Notes: generated by a model from the sequence alone, not told the origin. A stretch of DNA of 64,000 nucleotides from Holothuria scabra (GCA_037179385.1 CM074187.1:16927450-16991449); one strand, 5' to 3'. Positions 35,301-44,379 are shown, counted from the stretch's first letter. Program-made: numbers and translations.

Positions 35301-36059
35301 CCAAAGGGGCCTAATAAGGAGAATTGGAACTGTTTGAGGTGACAGGAACAGGCCCTTAAACAACTTTATTTGTTGAAATCTCTGGAAAATGTGTAGGCCT
35401 AGCCTAGGTGTCAGAAAAAGTTTCTTATCCCAAAAATGTTTTGATTTGATAAATAGGCCTACTATCCTTGATATAACACTCTAGCTGAAAGGGGATGCTA
35501 AAACTCCCAACACCATGCTGAAAACTCCCTCAGGAGGTGAAATTTAACCGCAACAACAAAAAAAGAAAGCAAATAGGCCTAAGTTAGGCCTAATTAAGTT
35601 GGATTTGATGTTGTCTAGGGAGATAATGCATCGCAGGTTATTTTAACAACATGAATTGCAACTGCATCGCACCCATACACCTACTAGCAGTTATCCTTGA
35701 GATGATCGCACGTATTACATAATGGGGGGTGGGGGTGGGGTGATATTTTCGTTTTGCACACCTGCCTAGGTTAGTTCCAAGATAACGATTTCAAGGCCCA
35801 CAATGGGTAACAGAATTGCAGGAGGGAAGGAACCTAAGGCTATAGTATAACAACAGTAATTGTTCATATGTTCTTCACCTTTTCCCTCCAGTGTTTTTAT
35901 CAAACCCGCTCTTTCCACGAGAGAAGCAAGCGTCGAAAGTCCAAGTTCTTGAACGACATCTACAACTGTTCTGTCGGCAGCATCATCTATCCTTACCACG
36001 TAGGATTCTACGGCAAGCAAACCTCCGATCAGGACACCAAATAATGCAAAAGTCTTCAT
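14256..36059 (-). CDS. Secreted protein with two fasciclin (FAS1) domains, five exons, complete
   Basis: CDS joins, in transcript order, 35879-36059, 30952-31178, 27103-27298, 24337-24537 and 14256-14383 (933 nt, 310 residues plus stop). Every intron is GT-AG and the phases (1, 0, 1, 1) match. Residues 1-19 form a signal peptide: Lys-2, a hydrophobic core FALFGVLIGGLLAV, then small residues. Domain 1 (about 28-168) has PFTIFGPTDDAF at 62-73, YH at 97-98 and NGVVHVLDRVMFP at 156-168. Domain 2 (about 170-307) has PFTVFAPTNEAF at 205-216, YH at 234-235 and NGVVHIIDKVLIP near the C-terminus. These are the H1, YH and H2 motifs of FAS1 domains. Sequons lie at N87, N153, N222 and N259. There is no transmembrane segment, GPI signal, EMI domain or RGD, so it is shorter than periostin/TGFBI (four FAS1 domains). 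The likely role is extracellular adhesion or matrix binding (inference). The ATG has A at -3. Confidence 0.93.
15277..15515. mobile_element. TTTAAAGGGCA-ended MITE, copy A
   Basis: The ends are inverted (GGGGAAATGCTGTC on the left, GACTGCTCATGCCCTTTAA on the right). The interior shares GTTTCATGATTGGCT, GTCATGTGACAA-like and TACTTTGAAGA-type blocks with copies at 20298-20563 (same direction) and 59521-59783 (opposite direction). It is non-coding, and the superfamily is not determined. Confidence 0.65.
15948..16328. mobile_element. ~375-bp interspersed repeat, copy A of three
   Basis: From CATCATGCACGATGAAATG to GACGTCACAGCATGG. It shares ordered blocks (GAAGCTCACTAC, TGATTGACAG, ATTTGGGGTTAGC, AGTGTGAACACAAT, TTACACCCCA, TATGTTGCTTT) with copies at 29946-30325 and 40747-41111. 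No frame and no obvious terminal repeat. Confidence 0.85.
16362..16700. mobile_element. DR1-minisatellite element, 5' end copy without the 3' hairpin
   Basis: It starts GAAAGCCAAAAGGCTTAGTGATTCCTTGCC, nearly the same as the start at 54597. Degenerate minisatellite units follow (ATGAGATCCCTC, ACAATAGGG, AACCTTTGACCTCC). The (CA)n and terminal hairpin are missing, so the copy is truncated or decayed. Confidence 0.6.
18230..18901. mobile_element. DR1-minisatellite element with terminal hairpin
   Basis: About four tandem units, mostly 145 bp, each with TGACCTTTGACCT (18260, 18405, 18550, 18715), ACAATAGGG or AATAGGG, a GAGATCCCTCA-like block and TTCTTGAGATA. These are followed by a (CA)n run (about 18829-18855) and the hairpin GATTCCTTGCC/GGCAAGGAATC (18873-18901) with loop TGCCTTC. 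There is no coding frame. A central minisatellite with a terminal hairpin resembles non-autonomous Helentrons, but this is inference. Confidence 0.75.
20298..20563. mobile_element. TTTAAAGGGCA-ended MITE, copy B
   Basis: It starts TTTAAAGGGCAGGAGCAGTC and ends GACTGTTCTTTACCTTTAA, imperfect inverted ends of about 20 bp. The interior matches copies A and C (GTTTCATGATTGGCTGTTG, GTCATGTGACAAC). Confidence 0.75.
20640..20885. repeat. Interspersed repeat; unoccupied paralogue of the one at 25480-26010
   Basis: Its reverse complement runs GCAAAACCCTCACGCTATCATGC, then GATGTTATCTTTCAATAC and GACCTATTTAAG, and matches the flanks of the fold-back element at 25531-25785. It lacks that fold-back element and so shows what the insertion site looked like before. 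Confidence 0.75.
21126..24099. mobile_element. hAT-like DNA element, 2.97 kb, no transposase seen
   Basis: The ends are inverted repeats, TAGGGCTGT (21126-21134) and ACAGCCCT(T) (24091-24099), followed inward by ATTAATCG/CGATTAAT words. The flanks AAACATAG (21118-21125) and AAACATGT (24100-24107) match at six of eight bases, consistent with a decayed 8-bp target duplication of the hAT type. No transposase domain (DDE, hATC) is recognisable in any frame. A second element is nested at 22035-22906. Confidence 0.65.
22035..22906. mobile_element. hAT-like non-autonomous element, 872 bp, nested
   Basis: The ends are perfect 10-bp inverted repeats CAGGCTTGGG and CCCAAGCCTG. The flanks GTATGCAC (22027-22034) and GTATGCGC (22907-22914) form an 8-bp target duplication with one mismatch. 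Subterminal regions carry many copies of AATCGATTAC and GTAATCGCAATCG in both orientations. Clustered subterminal motifs of this kind are typical transposase-binding arrays in hAT elements (family knowledge). No coding frame. Confidence 0.85.
24337..24537 (-). CDS. FAS1-protein exon 4 (core of domain 2)
   Basis: Encodes residues 203-268. It includes PFTVFAPTNEAF, ILKYHVV and two N-glycosylation sequons (NLS, NQT). The acceptor is CATTTGCAG and the donor ACTG/GTATGT. The exon is 201 nt, phase 1 to phase 1, equivalent in position to exon 2. This fits an origin of the two-domain gene by duplication. Confidence 0.93.
25480..26010. repeat. Interspersed repeat split by a fold-back insertion
   Basis: The left part (to about 25527) ends GCAAAACCCTCATGCTATCC. 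The right part restarts at about 25793 with GCACGATAATCAAACTG, then GATGTTATCTTTC-like sequence. The reverse complement of 20640-20885 joins these two parts directly. Confidence 0.7.
25531..25785. mobile_element. Fold-back element, 120-bp arms, 15-bp spacer
   Basis: 25531-25650 and 25666-25785 are inverted copies with few differences. Shared blocks include GTCTACCTCCGGAAAAT, GATATTCCGGGTGTCAC, GATCAACGAA and CTCTGAAAACACAAAATCA. The 15-bp spacer begins CATGATTTGG. It is inserted in the repeat at 25480-26010. Transcripts would form a long hairpin. It is non-coding; a 62-64-codon frame across the arm has no recognisable feature. Confidence 0.9.
26055..26240. mobile_element. GTGGCATAGC fold-back element copy
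   Basis: It starts CAGTAGCATAGCCAGAATTG and ends GGCTATGCCACTGAGC, inverted ends of the GTGGCGTAGC family. The interior is G-rich (GGGAGGGGGAGGGGG). Confidence 0.65.
26257..26773. mobile_element. hAT-like non-autonomous element, 517 bp, perfect 8-bp duplication
   Basis: Inverted ends TAGGGCTGCCACGATA and its complement TATCGTGGCAGCCCTA (16 bp, perfect). Flanks ATAAAAGC at 26249-26256 and 26774-26781 are identical 8-bp target duplications. Subterminal CGATATCG words are repeated in both orientations. No transposase frame. The 8-bp duplication and TAGGG-type ends place it with hAT elements (family knowledge). Confidence 0.92.
27103..27298 (-). CDS. FAS1-protein exon 3 (end of domain 1, start of domain 2)
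   Basis: Encodes residues 137-201 plus one base. It has the H2 motif NGVVHVLDRVMFP of domain 1 and then the first helices of domain 2 (ELKSLVDALVKTKLDKAF). The acceptor is CTTTTGCAG and the donor ACAG/GTACTA. The exon is 196 nt. Confidence 0.93.
27774..28046 (+). pseudogene. Retroelement C-terminal fragment (GIY-YIG-type tail), decayed
   Basis: A 90-residue open frame whose part from about residue 38 (EDFELDVCILNS, RNPMRRQVAEGVCI, LMNRSEEW) resembles the C-terminal region found after GIY-YIG-like endonucleases in metazoan retroelement polyproteins. That region typically reads F-x-M-x-V...LxRQ-x-E-A/G-V-x-I...LNSKxEW. About 150 bp past the stop (near 28200) the sequence CTGAGGATGGTCAGGGTCAGACC follows, similar in type to the 3' ends of such elements. 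The reverse transcriptase is absent, so this is a 5'-truncated dead copy. The similarity is judged from memory of family patterns and is not confirmed by search. Confidence 0.45.
28665..29085. repeat. Tandem repeat, 105-bp unit, four copies
   Basis: The block AACGACTTG recurs at 28686, 28791, 28896 and 29001, exactly 105 bp apart. Each unit has GTTGAGTCAAGTCAACGAC, GACTCGAGTTGACTGGAGTC, a T-run of 7-9, and GACTTGTGACTTGACTTG. The units are dense in short inverted ACTTG/CAAGT and GAGTC/GACTC words. Confidence 0.95.
29175..29759. mobile_element. Element with 14-bp perfect terminal inverted repeats
   Basis: AAGGTAGTGTGACA (29175-29188) and TGTCACACTACCTT (29746-29759) are exact inverted repeats 585 bp apart. 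The right half (about 29548-29730) is repeated in inverted orientation just outside, at about 29762-29948, so a second partial copy seems to abut tail to tail. Non-coding. Confidence 0.7.
29548..29948. repeat. Long inverted repeat, ~180-bp arms
   Basis: The left arm (29548-29730) and right arm (29762-29948) share, inverted, the blocks GCACTCCACATCATTAT, AAGCAACAAGTT, AACTTTGAAGAGGTA and GTAATTCCAAC. The arms are diverged by substitutions and small indels. Confidence 0.85.
29946..30325. mobile_element. ~375-bp interspersed repeat, copy B of three
   Basis: Same block order as 15948-16328 and 40747-41111, from CATGATGAAACATTCC to GTTACCGCATGG. It begins within a few bases of the end of the long inverted repeat. 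Confidence 0.85.
30952..31178 (-). CDS. FAS1-protein exon 2 (core of domain 1)
   Basis: Encodes residues 62-136, beginning at the H1 motif PFTIFGPTDDAF and including LTYHVV. The acceptor is TTTTCCTACAG and the donor ATG/GTGAGT. The exon is 227 nt, entering in phase 1 and leaving in phase 0. Confidence 0.93.
31897..32400 (+). mobile_element. tRNA-Glu-derived SINE, split by a hAT-like insertion
   Basis: Once the insertion (31917-32136) is removed, the head reads GGTCTAGTGATAGAGC, then CTTCTCACG in the anticodon region, then CCCAGGTTTGATTCCCAGG. These are the A-box, a CTC anticodon arm and the B-box of a tRNA-Glu(CTC)-like sequence. The body has GGAGTAGGGAAAGCAG and CCGGACTTTAACC. The tail is a (CTGG)n run. 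Related copies lie at 43505-43865 (+), 50815-51030 (-), 55268-55445 (-) and 60115-60365 (-). Confidence 0.8.
31917..32136. mobile_element. hAT-like MITE, 220 bp, inserted in a SINE head
   Basis: It starts CAGGCTT and ends AAGCCTG. Perfect 8-bp duplications GGTCTAGT flank it (31909-31916 and 32137-32144). The duplicated bases are part of the tRNA-like A-box of the SINE, which fixes the order: SINE first, hAT-like element later. The interior (CCGACAGTCCAGGACAAGT, GGACAAGTAATAAAAAA) has no frame. Confidence 0.9.
33160..33335. mobile_element. GTGGCATAGC fold-back element copy
   Basis: From CCGTGGCATAGCCACAGG to CCTGGCTATG, with an internal GGTTTTGGGGG/CAAAACCCCC pairing. A member of the GTGGCGTAGC family. 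Confidence 0.55.
35879..36059 (-). CDS. FAS1-protein exon 1 (signal peptide, start of domain 1)
   Basis: Encodes residues 1-60 plus the first base of codon 61. The start ATG follows AAATAAAA in the mRNA sense. The residues after the signal peptide (VVDVVQELGLSTLASLVERAGL) are the amphipathic first helices of a FAS1 domain. The donor is AAAAG/GTGAAG. The exon is 181 nt. I saw no TATA box upstream. Confidence 0.92.
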
Positions 36060-36649
36060 TTTTATTTAGTAGGCTATCTTCACCTTGGGTAACTGCTTTA
36101 CGTCCAACCTGCTTCGGTGCAAGAGATGAAATGGTAGGTTGAGCTGCAACTGGTAGTTTTAAATTTGAATAGGACCCTTCGCTCTGCAGTACTTGTTTGC
36201 GCACCTGCACACGTGAACAGACATCCCTTGTTATTGTGCAAATTGCCAAATTTCGTAAGAGCAGTTCAAAAGCCAAATTCTCGATTTGGCCATGAATCGC
36301 GAACGTCCCGCGCAGACTGAGGCGTACTTTTCTCTCGTATGTAAGAGAAGGGAAATCGATTTTTAATGTTTTTCAAAATCTGAACTGGAATTACGAATGG
36401 GAAAGGAGTAAATTTGACCCGCCTGTTATTAATCATTTGGCGTGAGAATTACAAGAGAGGGGTCGGGATTATATTCTTCTGCAACTAGAGGCGTTTCAAG
36501 TCTTCCAACTGAAGAAGTCCATTCATCAATTGGCCATTATTTCCACTCGCATCGCTCCCGCTCAGGGTCGTTGAGGCCAAGGGATTCTTTTTAGAGTCGA
36601 AAACACTTGGGGAGAGAAGTGTTTAAATAATTTCAAAGGCAGTTATACA

Positions 36650-36865
36650 GTGGCGTAGCCTGGGGGGGGGTGGAGGGGGTTGGAGGTCAGAACGGAGGGT
36701 GGAGGTCAGAACCCCCCCCCCCCGGCTCTTCGACCTAACCTTGCAATGCAAAAAACACCTAAAATAGCGGTTTTTCTCTCTATCCTTAGACTTCTCCCAC
36801 ATTTCATGCCCCAACCCCTCCCCCATGACACCACCCCCCCCCATGACACAATCCTGGCTACGCGC
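36650..36865. mobile_element. GTGGCGTAGCC fold-back element with G/C tracts
   Basis: It starts CAGTGGCGTAGCCTGGGGG and ends CCTGGCTACGCG. The inside holds both G-runs and a 12-C run, with a direct repeat of GGAGGTCAGAAC. Confidence 0.65.
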
Positions 36866-39789
36866 CTTCAGTTATATATTCCTGCAATGTAAGTAAGAGG
36901 CTTTTCGATTTGAACAGAACTCTAAAAAGTGTTTCTGAAGCAGTTTGCCGGGCCGGCCAGAAAAGTCACTAATTACCCAGCGGCCGGGGCAACAACAGTC
37001 GCTCCGAACTTATTTCGAAGCAACAACAACTCCATAATTTGGGGAACAGCGCTCCCAGATTGATAATAAAAGTTAAGCTGTTGGAGAGTAATAACCGTAC
37101 GCGTGATACAAAGAAACTTGCCTTAGGCCAGGCTAAGATCACAATGCCTGAAGTGAAATTTAGTTGAATTTTCATCTTCCCATAACAGACGGACTTTATC
37201 ATTGCCAGCTAAATATTAACTAGGGGAACTAATCAGTGCATGGGCTTAAAGTTGCTGAAGAAAATCTGGAATTTTCTGAAAGAAAATTAGTGTTTTCCTT
37301 GAGGACCGGGGAAGCTTTCGTGGTTTACACTGCCGAAATTCTGATTTCAAGAGCAAAAATTAGATCTGGAAGTCTTAAGCTCGTTCCGGTTACATTTACG
37401 GTACAAAATAAGGCTATCCCGATCTGTTTTAGGTCATTACAAAATCTGCAGCATATAGACGCAGGAAGCGGTGGAGGGGCCCGGGGGCTGGGGTGAGGTG
37501 CATGGTCCAAAATCGTTCCTCCCCACTTTCACTTTGCTTCCTACAACACTGCTGCAGCAGCAGATATAAGGAAAATGCAGTCACCCCAATTTGCATTAGA
37601 GTTCTGTTTCATAAATGGCTCTTGAGAATCATTTCGCAGCTGGAAATTCCCTTTGTACCACTTTGGGGTAAAACTAGTCTGAACCCAAAATGTTTCAAAT
37701 GGTACCCTTTGGGAAAGAAATCCGGCATCCAAAGGCTTCAACATCCCGGCCTTTCCTTGTTGATGGAAACTGGACAAAACTCAAAGAGAATTTCCAAATT
37801 ACCCTTTGCATAAACAAAGCCCTTTGGAAAAGCATTTAGAACCATTTGAAACTCATTGAAACCCTAATTTGTTTAATGGAAATTGATGGACAAAGTGTCC
37901 TACAGGGAACTTTCTGCTGGCTAAGCATATTGCTCTTCCATGCATATGTGAAAATTACTAGGGGTCACTGCATACTCGACTGTTTACTTGCTCAAACATA
38001 CAAATGATTTTTAAATCCTATAGTCATGCAGGACCATGAAAGACACTTGGAAAATTTGAAATATTAGGAAAAAATTATGAGAAGTAGCTACTGTTTAAGA
38101 CTAGTTTGAAGCGATGGCTCTTTCCCTTTAAATCGGAGATAAAATTACACTTAAATGGCAGAAACTGAAAAAATGTGAATTTTCCTGTAGCGGAAAAAAT
38201 TTGAGGTATCAGTGAATGTTTGCCCTTCATTGTAAGAGCACAATCAAGTAGATCTTCTGGACGGCCGGTCGATCCGAAATTGTTGAGGTTATATTTTATC
38301 ATACGGTAAGGCTTTTCAACGAAATTGGAAGACGTTTGACTCTCCTTCCCCTAAAAATTGAATTTCTGGAGCTTATGATATAAATTTGGAAAATTTCGCA
38401 CGATCACATAAAGAAAATTGGAAACTTGAGACTTTTATTGGAGAATTTGCCATTCTTGTCAGTTAACTCAAGGGACTTGAATTAATTTGGGCGACATCTT
38501 TTATCTAAAAGAAATGAAGTCCCCCCGACGAAACCGTAATTTCCCAATAACAGGGAACCAACTTTCAATGGCGGGGTGGGCGTCACCCCTGATAATGCAA
38601 CCAGTATATACGAACAACATCTGAACTCGCTGGCATCGGATTCAGAGAAAAATTTAGGTCAATTGAAAATCTGTTGCACGATCATTAATTAAGTAACATG
38701 TCTATAGAGTATTTTACACAGTCCGCGCCTGGCATGTGTGCCGACAAGATGAGCAAATGCAACTACAAACCAACCGCAAGATGATAAGTGGGAGGGGGGA
38801 GGGCTTTCCCCCTTACGTTATGATATTGTTCATAGAGGAGATAGAGAGAGGGGGGTGTTGGAGAATATTGAACAGCCTAACGCTAGAAGCATGTTGCAGC
38901 TTTGTCATGTAGGGTTAATTCGACACAGTCAGCCCTTTTCTTCTGGATGTACCGAAAATCTCAGTCAAGTGTTATCATTAAAATGAACCAATTAAACCTA
39001 CACCCGTTTAATGGTGTGGTCAATTATTAACATATATTATTCATAAATGTTCCAAACTGGAGTTTCATGGGAAGGCTTTCTGCTTTAAAACTTGTGGTGC
39101 ATATTTACACAGTCCGTTCCACGAGTCGACCGACTACATAAGTCCAGTGCAGTTACATCGCTACACAGGAGAGAGTGGTGGGTCAAAAAGCCCGCCTACA
39201 CCAGTGACCAAGCACCATGCGCGCCGGCCAGAATTTTTGCTTGTTTTAAAAAAGTATTTTATCATATGGAGATTGTATTACAAAACTTTAGGGTTCTTTT
39301 TAAAGTTTGGTTTCTTGTAAGAAAGTTACGGGGAAAAGTTTTGGGATTATATAAAAATCTGTCTCTCCTATTAGAGCTAAATGCGAGATTGTAAGATAAC
39401 AGGAGATCGTTGTTGTTACATTTAAGCCTGCGAATTTATGTTCACTATCCAACGAGCTTTAACTTAGTTTTTTGCCTTTTGTAGAGAAATATTTTAAGTT
39501 CAATAGCTTACGAAAATTTTCGAAAACTGCACTGTCGTTGACGGGTGTCACTTGATAATCTGGTGTCACGTTTGGGAAATTTCCCATTATTTATTTCCCA
39601 GGACCAGGGACAATCGGCCCATGCCCGTGTAGCAGGCTACGCCACTGCCTACTACACACTCCAAATCAGTGGTAGTACCAGACTTTTCATTCTAGGGGGA
39701 ACTGGGGGCACAACAATTTTGAAGGGGCACTGCTAGACTCCACTCATGATGCCGTAGACGCCACCGAGCGCGAAGAGCGAGGCTCATCG

Positions 39790-40310
39790 GGAAGGGTCCA
39801 ACGGCCTGCTGTAGGACCCATGTGGATTCCAGGGGCAAAGCCCAATGGGGGTCTAGGGGCAAAGCCCCCGGGAGCTCCTGGATTTTCGCGTGTTTGTAAG
39901 GTATTAAAGGCGCTATTTAAATGTTATTCTATTGACTAAACTCTGGTCTAAAATATATCTCCAAGGTAGCTTCAAGTGAGACTTTTGGTAAAAAAAAAAC
40001 AGTGATTCGACTACAAAGAGCAGATCCGGCTGACATTTTGAAAGAAACGAGATGAAATATTGACTCGGAGAAGAGAATTTGATGGGCAGTTCAATGTGTG
40101 TCTCGGTGGGGTCCAGGGGGCGAAGCCCCTCGGTTTTAATGGGTTTGTTAGATATTACGGTCGTAATTTACGGGTAATTCTGTTGTCTTTACACTGGTCA
40201 AAAATGACTTCCAGGGCAACTTCAAGTAAGATTTTATAGGTAAGAAAACTAGTGATGCATGAGACTACTATCAAGGGCGGATCCGGCTGACATTTTGAAG
40301 AAGGAGAGCT
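39790..40310. repeat. Tandem repeat, ~257-bp unit, two diverged copies
   Basis: GATCCGGCTGACATTTTGAA recurs at 40023 and 40280. Each copy is preceded by a GGGGTCCAGGGGCGAAGCCC-like block, a TCTATTGAC/TCTGTTGTC block and CTTCAAGT(G/A)AGA. The family also appears, reduced, near 10800. Confidence 0.75.
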
Positions 40311-40746
40311 GAACTTGGAAGAAAAGGAGAAATCAGTTAGTTAGTTTTTGAAAAACGAAACCCCTCAGAGAGCCGGAAATGGCATTTTCTAGGTGTTTTG
40401 CGAGATTTTCAGTTGAAAAGTATGAAAATTACTGCCTTTTCTTGTCAAAAGAAGAATCCAATCTTAAAAATTTTCATAGTCACACTCTAACTAAAGAAGG
40501 CATATCCATTTTTAAAAATTTCAAATCTCAGTTGGGGGAGGGGGAACACGATTTTTCAAGGGGCACGCGCCCCTGCCCCCACCCCCCTTGGTAGCGCCAC
40601 CAAATCATTACTGCGAATCAATGAAGTAGACGTTGAGGACAACCCGGCATGGGAGGCTCAACGCAATGTCTTCTATAATATGCCTAAAATATCGCCCTTT
40701 CGGCTTTTTCCGAAAGACTGATCTTTATTCGAGGACACTTATGATC

Positions 40747-41111
40747 AGCATGATGAAACTTTCGTCCTTACTTTTTGTTACATCCTCCTTCACTGCCTTC
40801 TTAAATCTTATCGCCTCAGGAAGGAAATGAAGCTCACTACTTGCACACTTGATATAGCCAGGAGTCACATCTGGTTAATTGATTGACAGGAACAGATGAA
40901 TTAAAATAGACAAAAAGTTACGTAATATTTGGGGTTAGCCAATAGTCAAGCATGTTGTAATTGCTTTTCACGTAGTATGAACACAATGAAAGCCCAGATA
41001 ATTTGAGGGCACAGATCATGTAACAAACTCGGATACCAGTTACACCCCACACCGCCTTTGGTCTACTGGTGTGTATATGTTGCTTTCTCAAGAAGGAACG
41101 TCACGACATGG
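40747..41111. mobile_element. ~375-bp interspersed repeat, copy C of three
   Basis: Block order as in 15948-16328 and 29946-30325, from CATGATGAAACTTTCG to CACGACATGG. It is followed immediately by a GTGGCGTAGCGAGACATTTT terminus. Confidence 0.85.
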
Positions 41112-43504
41112 TGGCGTAGCGAGACATTTTTACAGGGGTGGGGGCCCTGGGGGCACCCAAATTTTCCGAATTTATTTTTGCCCTCTTTTGGCAAATTCAT
41201 GAAAATATGAAACTGATATTGGAGAAAATTTTGGATTCTCAATACAAGGAAAAGTGAAGTTCGAGAATTACTGAAGAATCTTTATTACTTCTTGGTAAGT
41301 TTGAGATTGCACGGCGATAAGGTCTTTGTTGCTACACGATGTGATTCCAGGGCCTACAAATTGAGGCTCTTTCAGGACATTTTAAGGGTCAACAGCTTAT
41401 ATTGGAGGAAACTTGGAATGTAATGACAGAAAAATTCATGCAAATAGCACTGTAGTTGCCAAAATCATTTGATGGTATGGCGATTTTACATTTCCAGTGT
41501 TAGGAAGTTTACCAAACTGATTTTCGAGGGAGCACTTCTCAGGGAGTTGTCCCTGACAACTTCCTGCACGGCCGGCCACTGCATTAGTAACTGGAACTTG
41601 CTGCGTACAGAGCTTCCATTGAAGAAATTCGGAATTCAATGAGAGAAGAGTTGGGAAAACCACACTGTCGTTGACTGAACTCTCAACGGCACGGCAAATT
41701 TCAGAATTTTTGACATTTCAGATCCAGGAGGCAATCGTCCCCCTGCTCCTCCTCCCCCCTCCCCCTCCCCCCCCCCCCCGCCGTAGTAACGCCGCTGCTT
41801 ATGGTAAGATTTTTTTAATGCGAGAGCCGTACAGTACTGTACGTGTTGCCACTGTACGGTCACCATATCACGCTTGTACGGCTTAGTTTGTTCCCTTTGA
41901 TATTTGGCCTAAAAGTTTGGCCTGCGACCACTGAAAAACTGGCATCATTGCCAACATTGCATAAGTCAAAATTGTGTGCACAGTCAATGTTATATAATTT
42001 TCAGAAAAATCCTATGTTAAAGCTTTAAGCATTTTTATGTTTGTTCCAACAATAAAAGTGCGCGTGACCAACCGAACCGTTCACGATGACTTCATTAAAA
42101 ATCATGTGTTTTTTGTTGACAATTCTGAGCAACGCTTCCAGAAGAAACGATTAAATAAGCACACGGAAAATCTAGGTACCAGCGAGTGCAAGGTCCTTTG
42201 CAATACTTTCAGGATTTGAAGAGCACAGAAGAGCTTTCAGAGCCAACATAGGGTAATTCAGTGGCAGAAGCGGCGCTAGAATTTCGTAAGTGGAGAGAAT
42301 TGAGGGCAAAGGAGAACATGTTAGGGGTCACAACATTTTTGTGTGCAGGGTGAAATGCTAGCATGGTGCAGAACTTAGAACTCAGTGCACGGCCATACTG
42401 AACCGGGGTCTGGTGCCCTGGCCCAATTGGCCAAAACCTTGTCAAATCCATCAGACTTCAGTGCCTCACTGAGCTCAGGTAGAGATTATGCCCTGGTTGG
42501 GAATCTGGAGTCAGAAAAAAATTCACTGCCCCCCTGAAGAAAGTCCTGTACAGCCATGGTCCAGGGCCCTTCTATAGGTCATTGGTTGGGCCCAGATGCA
42601 AAGTCCAAAGGACATCAATCTGGATTGTGGATTGGTGGCAATAACTTTGCAACAGTTGGATCCTGAATCTTTTCCTGTTGTATGATTGTGTCATTGGACT
42701 GTATGATTGAATCCATGAAATGTTCCAAAGGTTGGACCAAAAAATATTTTTGAGCAATAATAACTTGAGTTTGTTTCTGCGAGAAACTAAACTCTTGAAA
42801 AAACCCAACAGACTACCTTACCCTGAAATATCGATCTTCCTGTATCAATAAATGATGACTCAAAAAAAAAGCGATTTCTGAAAAGAAAATGCAATATTGT
42901 CTTTCAAGATGGGCTACAAGAAAGTAAAATTTACTGCTGCATATTACTTTGGAAGGGAAAAAAACATAAAATAGAGACATTGTCACATCTTTAGAAAGAG
43001 AAAGTACATCCGAAAAAGTTTAGTTTTACTTCTGACTTATTAAATTGTATTTACATGATGACTCCATCAATATTTTTCAAGTAGAAACATTAATGTTGAA
43101 CAGAGTGAAGTACTTCCTGACCATTGCTATTTTGGCTATGGCTAAAAGCCTGGTGTAAGAATTCTACATGACAGGTTTGTTATGTAGAAGAACAATTAAA
43201 CCAAATCATTTGATATTTGTAAATTTTCTTGATATACAGCAGAGATGTGGGCAAAGTAGGGGTCCATTTCTTGAAAACGTTGTTAATCAGAGAATTCTTC
43301 CGTCTCAGTTTTAAATATGTTCATGCAGTAAAATTTCATTTCTGTAAAAAGGTTACACATAACCAATAAACTCGACACACCCTTGCCTATTCCAACCACA
43401 GTGACCATAGAAAATAACCTTTTGTCTAGAAAACTGGATTTCCTTAGACTTCAAGACTTCCAACTTTCTGAACGCTTACATCTTTAATACAGCAAGTGGA
43501 AGAT

Positions 43505-43865
43505 CAGGGATGGGGAGGTCACACAAAAGGGTTATCCCAGGAAAAGTTGGCAGAGTATCTGACTGTTCCTATTTAAGTCCAGGGCTTGATTCCCAGGGTG
43601 AGTCATACCGAAGACTTTTTAAATAGACAGTACTGCCATTTCTGCACAATGCTTCACATAAGGAATGGAGTAGGGATAACAACCCGATGCCCTATAATTT
43701 AAAACAAGAAATAGTTACTAGTTACATAGAGTTTTATGTCCCAGTTTCCATCCTTCTTGTTCAAGTTGGGCTTGCCAGGGCCCTTTTTCCAGTTGTTTTC
43801 CTGAAAACAAGAGACCAATGGGCACTGTGGTTCCTTGCTGAATGCATTGAACTGAGCCATTATTT
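43505..43865 (+). mobile_element. tRNA-derived SINE copy
   Basis: B-box-like GGCTTGATTCCCAGG near 43585, then a GTCATACCGAAGACTTTTTAAA body and GGAATGGAGTAGGGATAAC shared with 32137-32400. The A-box is degraded. Confidence 0.6.
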
Positions 43866-43904
43866 CACTAGCATACAGACAAAATTTAGCTTACTATGTG
43901 CAGT

Positions 43905-44379
43905 TTGCCTTTAACTCTGGTGACCCCTAAGTGACCTTCAACATTGTCGGCAATGATTGCTGCCTACTGTACATCCAACAGTTTCAAATCTTGAGATAAT
44001 TTACATCTTGTTCACAAGGTTTTCAGTGTTTGATCTCAAGTGACCCCAGATGGTCTTTGACTTCAAGCGGGCTCTTCTTTCTGCCATAACACTTCCACAT
44101 ACAAAATATGAAATGGATCCAACCTTCCTACATTGAGAAACTCAACTGTCTTTAAAAGCTTTTCAGTGTTTGACCACTGGTGACCCCAAATGACATTGGA
44201 CCACCACCAACAACAATATGGTATACCTTCCCACAATGGCAGTTCAATATACCAAGCTCCAATCAAGTAGAAATTCCCCTTGCTGAGTTATAGCATATTT
44301 AAACTGGTGTCACAGACACACACACACAAACATGCCAACCCTTTGTGGTTCCTTTCGCTAATGAAAGGAACCACAAAGG
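43905..44379. mobile_element. Related minisatellite element with a different terminal hairpin
   Basis: It has degenerate units with GGTGACCCC and TTTTCAGTGTTTGA, then a (CA)n run. It ends in a 17-bp perfect stem CCTTTGTGGTTCCTTTC / GAAAGGAACCACAAAGG (44340-44356 and 44363-44379) with loop GCTAAT. The architecture matches the copies ending at 18901 and 55175, but the hairpin sequence is different. Confidence 0.7.

Larger units (their letters stand above)
31179..35878 (-). other. FAS1-gene intron 1 (4.7 kb)
   Basis: Phase 1 intron. Besides the SINE, the hAT-like insert and one fold-back copy, I see no further gene in 33336-35878. A short frame at 33455-33784 (+, 109 codons) is unrecognised and probably chance. 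Confidence 0.7.

Noticed and set aside
41671..41866. Poly-proline/glycine frames at the C-tract
   Set aside because: Frames on both strands arise from the C/G tract of the repeat family.
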